Program-made: the position numbers and the translations under genes | The notes under the pieces: generated by a model | What the model saw: only the letters and a program-made list of their open reading frames with translations | Told to the model about the DNA's origin: nothing | Database searches by the model: none | DNA from: an uncultured Alphaproteobacteria bacterium | GTDB lineage: Bacteria; Pseudomonadota; Alphaproteobacteria; UBA7985; CAJQQZ01 | NCBI GenBank assembly: GCA_905480445.1 | Contig: CAJQQJ010000277.1 | Span: 1 to 10,633 of the forward strand | Reading direction: 5' to 3' | Length of the DNA stretch: 10,633 nucleotides | Shown: in pieces, positions 6,586-10,633 of the stretch | Layout of the letters: each line of letters begins with the position of its first letter | Numbering within the stretch: the first letter of the stretch is position 1

Positions 6586-6802
6586 CACTCTTTTTCTCGT
6601 AAATGTTGGGGGATTGAGTCGCCTGTTGCGTAGGGTTGAAATTGTGGGTTTTCATGAACGACAGTTTTAACTTGGACTGTGGCGTTCAGAGCTATTTTCT
6701 CTGGCTGGATTAATCTTTGCCTACGACGCTTACAATGAGTGGGGCCAAGTTTTCTTTTGCATCGCGATGACTTTTGCCTCTCATTTTCGACGGCTTCGTT
6801 AC

Positions 6803-7564
6803 TTAAAAATTCTTCAATCGCTCCGTTGTCTCTGGATCCAAGAAGCCTGCTACCGTTGCTTCCGTTTCCAACTGTAGAGCGCGAGGCAGATCTGTTGCCA
6901 TTGTTTGGTTTAGAACGCGTTTCATGGCTCTGATGGCCAGCGGTGGTTGTTCGGCAAGTTTGGTTGCGACCGCCAGCGCTTCTTTTTGCAGGCCTTCGTC
7001 ACTGACGACACGCCAGGCGACGCCGAGCTTGCCTAGTTCCCTTGCTGTATAGCGCTCACCGAGCATCAGCATTTCGCGGGCTTTGTTGATGCCGACCATT
7101 GCAGGCAACAAGGAGGTAACAGCTCCCGTGACAAAGAGATTCAATGAAACCTCAGGAAAGAAAGCCTTGGCGCTTTCGCCCCAGATTGGGAAGTCACAGT
7201 TGATCGCCCATTCGAAACCACCACCGACGGCCCAGCCATTGATCGCGCCAACAACAGGCTTGCTGCCGAAAGTAATGGCATGGGTTGCGCGCTGGATGGC
7301 ATCGACCAGGTCGCGGGCTTCCTGCTCAGTTTCTGGGTGAACATGCTCATGGCGATCATCACCAGCACAGAAGGCCCGGCCCTTGCCAGTAAAAACAATC
7401 GCCTTTGTTTCAGCGTCCGCATTGGCGTCGTTGAAGGCGGTTGCAACATCTAGGATGAGCTGTAAGTTCATCGCATTGAGCGAGTCAGGGCGGTTAAGGC
7501 GGATGGTCCTAACACCTGGTCGATTGCTCTCACTCTCAACAGTTTTATAGGTGAATTGGCTCAT
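6803..7564 (-). CDS. Enoyl-CoA hydratase/isomerase (crotonase) family protein
   Basis: A 253-residue crotonase-fold enzyme, cytosolic, expected to act on a CoA thioester. The oxyanion hole is formed by AFCAGDD (64-70) and GWAVGGGFEWA (110-120). Both Glu residues used by true hydratases are present: E118 (in GGGFE) and E138 (in FFPEVSL). The C-terminal trimerisation helices run from 195 to 253 (LAVATKLAEQPPLAIRAMKR and onward). This is the last gene of a three-gene minus-strand operon: its ATG overlaps the stop of the CoA-ligase gene as ATGA, which implies translational coupling. It would act after activation of an acid to its CoA ester. Hydration of an alpha,beta-unsaturated acyl-CoA is the default expectation; isomerase or hydrolase activity cannot be excluded from sequence. 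A gap of about 215 bp without a recognisable gene separates it from the WYL regulator gene. Confidence 0.9.
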   Translation of the reverse strand: MSQFTYKTVESESNRPGVRTIRLNRPDSLNAMNLQLILDVATAFNDANADAETKAIVFTGKGRAFCAGDDRHEHVHPETEQEARDLVDAIQRATHAITFGSKPVVGAINGWAVGGGFEWAINCDFPIWGESAKAFFPEVSLNLFVTGAVTSLLPAMVGINKAREMLMLGERYTARELGKLGVAWRVVSDEGLQKEALAVATKLAEQPPLAIRAMKRVLNQTMATDLPRALQLETEATVAGFLDPETTERLKNF

Positions 7565-8865
7565 GTGTGGCTCCTGATTACGCGTTTGGTTTTGCCTTCA
7601 CTCAATGGCAAGCTGCCATGAGTTAGCAGTGTGACTTTAGCAGAGGCACCGAGTTTTTCTTTCAAGGTTTTCTCTACTGTTTGTGCAAGCGCGCCGTTGG
7701 GCGCTTGTCCGCGTTGCAACTCGACGTGCAGCGGTAGGAAATCATAGGGCGGCTTACTGTCCAAAAGGATGCGGTAATCGCCTGAAAGCTCGGCGAAGTG
7801 ATTAACGATCGCGGCAACCATAGTCGGGAACAGGTTGAGGCCACGGACGACAACCATGTCGTCACTACGGCCAATCACGCGGAACCTGGGTGTTTTGCGA
7901 CCACAGCTGCAGGCCTCGGTTTCGTCCAGTGCTATAATGTCTCCGGTTCGAAAGCGCACCAACGGCTGGCAATCGCGCGCTAAATGAGTAAGCACGAGTT
8001 CACCTTGTTGACCAGCTTCAAAAGGCAGGGGAGTAGTCGTGTCTGGATCAATGAGCTCAGGGTAGAGCACGTCCATTGCCATAAAATGCAGACGGTGATC
8101 CTGAGTACACTGACCCGCAAAATTGCAGAAGACATCTGTCACACCATAGTTGGCGTTGCGCGGCTCCATTCCCCAGGTGTCTTTCAACCGGGTCCGCAGT
8201 TGACTATCGTCTAGACCAGCCTCACCACCGAAAAGACCTAGCTTGAGGCCTAGATCCTTGGGTCTGAGACCTGGGAACTTCTCCGCCAAGACCTTTTCGA
8301 TTACGGCTGGGTAAGAGGGTGTACAGGAAATGGCGTCGATACCGATCTCCAAGATCGTCGAGATCAGCTGCTCCGTGTTACCAACACCAAAAGGCACGAC
8401 CATAGCACCGGTCTTTTCCAAGGTCATATGATCGGTGAGGCCACCCATCCAGAGCTGGTAGTTAAGACAATGAACAACTTTATGATCAGGAGTCAGACCA
8501 GCCGCCGCCTGACAGCGACCTCCGATTACTTCGGTTATGTGAGCGTCCATAGCGGACAGTGCCAGGTTCATGGCCTGTCCGGTTGTGCCAGATGTGCGAT
8601 GCAGCCGCGAAACAGCTCCTTGTTCCGCCGCTATATAGTTGCCAAAAGGTGGATGGTTTTCTTGGGAGAGCCTTAACTCTGCTTTTGAGGATAACGGTAG
8701 TTCAGGTAGATCTCGTAAGTCTCTGGGTGGAACTTGATTTCCCCACAGCTGCTGGAAGAAAGCCGAGTTGTTAAAGACATAGTCCCTTTGTTTCTCCCAG
8801 GTCATTTGTTGATGTGAGAAAAGCTCCCTTTGGGAACGTTGTTCAACGTCTTGTAAGATAGACAT
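7561..8865 (-). CDS. PaaK-like phenylacetate-CoA ligase family protein (AMP-forming)
   Basis: A 434-residue adenylate-forming enzyme of the ANL superfamily, PaaK branch, which activates an organic acid with ATP to an acyl-AMP and then a CoA ester. The P-loop is HRTSGTTGQ (89-97); the adenine-site segment is NANYGVTD (237-244); the ribose-binding Asp is in RFRTGD (304-309). The hinge and C-terminal domain follow: VIGRSDDMVVVRGLNLFP (330-347), with the A10 lysine region SEGKTKRVI near the end. Cysteines 253, 319 and 321 (CSCG) match those conserved in the PaaK family. Length is normal (about 430). Its ATG overlaps the upstream gene's stop (TAATG), and its own stop overlaps the hydratase start. 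No other phenylacetate-pathway genes (paaA-E, paaZ) are present, so phenylacetate itself should not be assumed as the substrate. Confidence 0.88.
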   Translation of the reverse strand: MSILQDVEQRSQRELFSHQQMTWEKQRDYVFNNSAFFQQLWGNQVPPRDLRDLPELPLSSKAELRLSQENHPPFGNYIAAEQGAVSRLHRTSGTTGQAMNLALSAMDAHITEVIGGRCQAAAGLTPDHKVVHCLNYQLWMGGLTDHMTLEKTGAMVVPFGVGNTEQLISTILEIGIDAISCTPSYPAVIEKVLAEKFPGLRPKDLGLKLGLFGGEAGLDDSQLRTRLKDTWGMEPRNANYGVTDVFCNFAGQCTQDHRLHFMAMDVLYPELIDPDTTTPLPFEAGQQGELVLTHLARDCQPLVRFRTGDIIALDETEACSCGRKTPRFRVIGRSDDMVVVRGLNLFPTMVAAIVNHFAELSGDYRILLDSKPPYDFLPLHVELQRGQAPNGALAQTVEKTLKEKLGASAKVTLLTHGSLPLSEGKTKRVIRSHT

Positions 8866-9488
8866 TATCTATAGGGTCTCATCACATTGGCCTTTCGACG
8901 TTTCCGCCAGTGATCGTAGGCTCTTAAATCATCGATATCTTCGCGCTCATCCAGCAAGGTGACACGCGCGCCGACACCAAGGTTATCAATAGTATCGTCA
9001 AGCGTATGTGTGCTGGACCAGCGCACTGGATGGAAAGGATCGATGATCTTCGGGGTTTTCTTCAGACCAACTAGCCAATAGCCACCATCTTCAGCCGGGC
9101 CAAAGACAGCATCGCTGTTTTCCAATTCATCGAAAGCCATTCGGATATCAGCGACTGAAATTTCAGGCAGATCTGTACCTATAAAGACCACGGGCCCTGG
9201 GGTAGCATGAAGATGAAGGCTCATCCGGTCACCAAGATCGCCACTTCCTTGTGGTACAATCTGCCAATTGCCGAGGGGGCGTTGATTCGCGATGGCTAAA
9301 TCTGGGGTTAATGCCATGTAGGGCTGCCAGAACTCCGGTCGACCCAGTCTTTTTACCAGCCCCTGGAATGACCGCCGATAAAAGAGCCAGGTCTTGTAAT
9401 TTCCGAGGCCCTTAGCCAAACGTCGTTTGCCAACACCAAACTGTGGTTGGCGCGCCATGAGGACGAGGGTTCTGTTGTGGTGAGGCAT
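8865..9488 (-). CDS. DUF2064 / TIGR04282-type glycosyltransferase-like protein
   Basis: A 207-residue GT-A-fold nucleotide-sugar or nucleotidyl-transferase-like protein. The N-terminus TLVLMARQPQFGVGKRRLA matches the family's opening strand and its GxxKxRLA loop. Other family marks are GSGDLGDRM (81-89), the metal-binding GTDLPEI (104-110), PAEDGGYWLVGL (131-142) and LDEREDIDDLRAY near the C-terminus. Databases usually name such proteins TIGR04282 arsenosugar biosynthesis glycosyltransferase; the fold is shared with CofC/MobA-like nucleotidyltransferases. No arsenic genes are present here, so that name says little about its job. The start lies 46 bp from the divergent rnhB start. It is the first gene of an operon with a CoA ligase and an enoyl-CoA hydratase, an unusual grouping. 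The internal Met11 is unlikely to be the start because the conserved first strand would be lost. Confidence 0.85.
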   Translation of the reverse strand: MPHHNRTLVLMARQPQFGVGKRRLAKGLGNYKTWLFYRRSFQGLVKRLGRPEFWQPYMALTPDLAIANQRPLGNWQIVPQGSGDLGDRMSLHLHATPGPVVFIGTDLPEISVADIRMAFDELENSDAVFGPAEDGGYWLVGLKKTPKIIDPFHPVRWSSTHTLDDTIDNLGVGARVTLLDEREDIDDLRAYDHWRKRRKANVMRPYR

Positions 9489-9534
9489 AGATCTCAGGCT
9501 TGAACAAAGGGTGGTTTTTTCTTAGGTAAAGGCT

Positions 9535-10146
9535 ATGCCAGATTTCGCGCTAGAAAATCAAATCGAATTGCCTATTGGCCGCTTTGTCTGCGGTGTGGAC
9601 GAAGCGGGGCGGGGGCCTTGGGCGGGTCCCGTTGTGGCCGCGGCGGTGATCTTTGAAGATCAAAAACTGCCAGAACTCTTAGTCAAACATTTGAACGATT
9701 CAAAAAAGCTCAATGAAAAGCGCCGCGAGGAGCTGTTTGACGTTATCCAAGAAAAGGCCATCTGGGCGATTGCTGAGGCCACTGTCGAAGAAATCGACAA
9801 GCTTAATATCCTGCAAGCCAACTTCCGAGCGATGCAACGTGCGATTATGGCGCTGGGTAATAAGGTTGGCCATGCTTTGATTGATGGCAACAAAGTTCCA
9901 AGACTCCTGCTGCCAGCGACGGCAATTGTAAAAGGGGATGGGAAATCATTCTCAATTGCTGCGGCATCTATCCTGGCCAAAGTAACAAGAGATCGCCAGA
10001 TGAAAGAGCTCGATGAAATCTTCCCTGGATATGGCTGGGCGCAAAATAAAGGCTACGGAACGAAACAACATCAAGAAGCTTTGACGCGTCTTGGTATCAA
10101 CGAACACCACCGTAAGTCTTTTGCTCCAATTCGCAATCTTGTCTGA
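9535..10146 (+). CDS. rnhB: Ribonuclease HII
   Basis: A 203-residue type 2 RNase H, cytosolic and acting on chromosomal DNA, which cuts RNA in RNA/DNA hybrids and single ribonucleotides left in DNA. The catalytic acids are visible: D22 and E23 in GVDEAGRGPWAGP, D117 in LIDGN, and D135 in VKGDGKS. Other conserved parts are LNDSKKL (53-59), SIAAASILAKVTRDR (140-154), the 2'-OH-sensing GYG and KGYGTKQH region (about 165-180), and a closing HHRKSFAPIR. Length is normal. ATG 9535 has only a weak AAAGG (9528-9532) before it. It is divergent from the DUF2064 operon and lies just upstream of ccrM, as in many Alphaproteobacteria, although the 214-bp gap with its own promoter signals suggests that ccrM is expressed separately. 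Confidence 0.96.
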   Translation: MPDFALENQIELPIGRFVCGVDEAGRGPWAGPVVAAAVIFEDQKLPELLVKHLNDSKKLNEKRREELFDVIQEKAIWAIAEATVEEIDKLNILQANFRAMQRAIMALGNKVGHALIDGNKVPRLLLPATAIVKGDGKSFSIAAASILAKVTRDRQMKELDEIFPGYGWAQNKGYGTKQHQEALTRLGINEHHRKSFAPIRNLV

Positions 10147-10154
10147 ATTGGGGC
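10123..10154 (+). repeat. Stem-loop across the rnhB stop codon
   Basis: GCTCCAATTC (10123-10132) pairs with GAATTGGGGC (10145-10154) over 10 bp with one G-U pair and a 12-base loop; the stop TGA is at 10144-10146. No T tract follows (next bases CATATTGCGA), so it is not a standard intrinsic terminator. It may protect the mRNA 3' end or weaken read-through into ccrM. Confidence 0.4.
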
Positions 10155-10161
10155 CATATTG

Positions 10162-10280
10162 CGACTCCACCACCATATGTAGTAGGTTTCGACTCCACAA
10201 AACACATGAGGAAAAATTTTTATCTCATTGATTTAAAAAGATTCTTGACGTTCTAAGGATTCTCGCTACAAGTGGAGTCG
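10162..10280 (+). promoter_or_regulatory. ccrM promoter region with five GANTC methylation sites
   Basis: GANTC occurs at 10163-10167, 10191-10195, 10240-10244, 10258-10262 and 10275-10279, five sites in 117 bp. Three lie in a repeated 9-mer: CGACTCCAC at 10162-10170 and 10190-10198, and its reverse complement at 10272-10280. A sigma-70-like promoter, TTGACG (10245-10250), 16 bases, TACAAG (10267-10272), sits among them. One site abuts the -35 box, one lies in the spacer, and one falls near the expected start of transcription at about 10279. In Caulobacter, methylation of GANTC sites in the ccrM promoter and leader is tied to cell-cycle shut-off of the gene. The same logic here is inferred; the sites are seen. 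Confidence 0.6.
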
Positions 10281-10360
10281 TTACAGAGGTTCAGTCAAAT
10301 TTTGTGGCTGAATTTAGATTTTAATACAGTTTATTTTTTAAAGATTAAGTATTTATAAAA

Positions 10361-10633
10361 ATGACATTTTATTTGCCTCGTGAAGGGGGCAAGGTCGTTC
10401 ATGGTAACTCTATTGAAGTTATGAAGACCCTGCCTAGTGGTTCCGTCGATATGATTTTCGCGGACCCTCCATATAATCTCCAACTCAATGGAGATCTCCA
10501 TCGTCCTAACAATACAAAAGTTGATGCGGTTGATAACGACTGGGACAAGTTCTCTTCGTTCGCTTCTTATGATTCATTTACGGAATCATGGCTTAGGGAA
10601 GCACACCGTGTATTGAAGGATGACGGCACGATA
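10361..10633 (+). CDS. ccrM: CcrM-type DNA adenine methyltransferase (GANTC), 5' part
   Basis: The first 91 codons of a site-specific N6-adenine methyltransferase, cut by the window end; the full protein is usually about 360 residues. It begins MTFYLPREGGKVVHGNSIEV, followed by the catalytic motif IV DPPYNLQL at 35-42. The family's conserved loop DLHRPNN (44-50), VDAVDNDWDKFSSF and the start of the next helix (WLREAHRVLKDDGTI) follow. Having the DPPY motif near the N-terminus is the beta-class order, with the AdoMet-binding FxGxG motif expected beyond the edge. CcrM methylates adenine in GANTC and is a cell-cycle regulator in Alphaproteobacteria. The start ATG 10361 gives the usual N-terminal length but has no clear Shine-Dalgarno sequence; the leader is about 80 bases and AT-rich. 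Two more GANTC sites lie in the coding part (10571-10575 and 10583-10587). Confidence 0.93.
   Translation, partial: MTFYLPREGGKVVHGNSIEVMKTLPSGSVDMIFADPPYNLQLNGDLHRPNNTKVDAVDNDWDKFSSFASYDSFTESWLREAHRVLKDDGTI

Noticed and set aside
6586..6802. Possible small gene between the WYL regulator and the hydratase gene
   Set aside because: Short frames such as 6739-6933 lack a family-like sequence and run into the hydratase gene; no RNA gene or terminator is recognisable here.
10338..10359. Possible CtrA sites (TTAA-N7-TTAA) in the ccrM leader, such as TTAA at 10345 followed after 7 bases by TAAA
   Set aside because: Only half-matches in a very AT-rich stretch, and downstream of the likely transcription start; no full consensus is seen.
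1..10633. CRISPR array, tRNA, rRNA, phage or toxin-antitoxin genes
   Set aside because: No regularly spaced repeats, no tRNA-like cloverleaf, and no protein motifs of these systems were seen on either strand.

Overview
The window looks like chromosomal DNA of an alphaproteobacterium of moderate GC content, perhaps a marine or soil heterotroph. The main support is the right end, where ribonuclease HII (rnhB) is followed by the start of a CcrM-type GANTC adenine methyltransferase. That gene order and methylase are typical of Alphaproteobacteria. The genus cannot be fixed from the sequence.

Left accessory part (1-1392): a small conserved-looking protein that seems broken by a frameshift; a 154-bp MITE-like element with perfect 23-bp terminal inverted repeats (357-510); a GNAT acetyltransferase starting 30 bp after it; then a 350-bp non-coding stretch holding several short palindromes that precede a regulator.

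Catabolic operon (1405-5295, + strand): a GntR/FCD regulator, an M24 hydrolase of the creatinase/ectoine-hydrolase type that has lost the metal ligands, a nitrilase-superfamily amidase with an intact Glu-Lys-Cys triad, and a mandelate racemase/enolase-superfamily enzyme. The first three are closely spaced; the fourth lies 80 bp further on. Together they look like a pathway that opens a small cyclic or amidino/amide nitrogen compound, removes nitrogen, then dehydrates or epimerises the acid product. The substrate is unknown. This is the most likely undescribed system in the window.

Divergent pair (5328-6585): an SRPBCC lipid-binding-fold protein on the minus strand and a WYL-domain regulator on the plus strand. 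The gap holds an 11-bp perfect inverted repeat whose right arm overlaps the regulator's Shine-Dalgarno sequence.

Minus-strand operon (9488 back to 6803): a DUF2064/TIGR04282-type GT-A protein, a PaaK-like CoA ligase and an enoyl-CoA hydratase, joined by 1-bp (TAATG) and 4-bp (ATGA) overlaps. This suggests translational coupling and one shared pathway: acid activation to a CoA thioester, then hydration of an enoyl-CoA.

Right end (9535-10633): rnhB, then a 214-bp AT-rich region with five GANTC sites, three of them within copies of a 9-bp motif around a plausible sigma-70 promoter, then ccrM, which is cut by the window edge after 91 codons.
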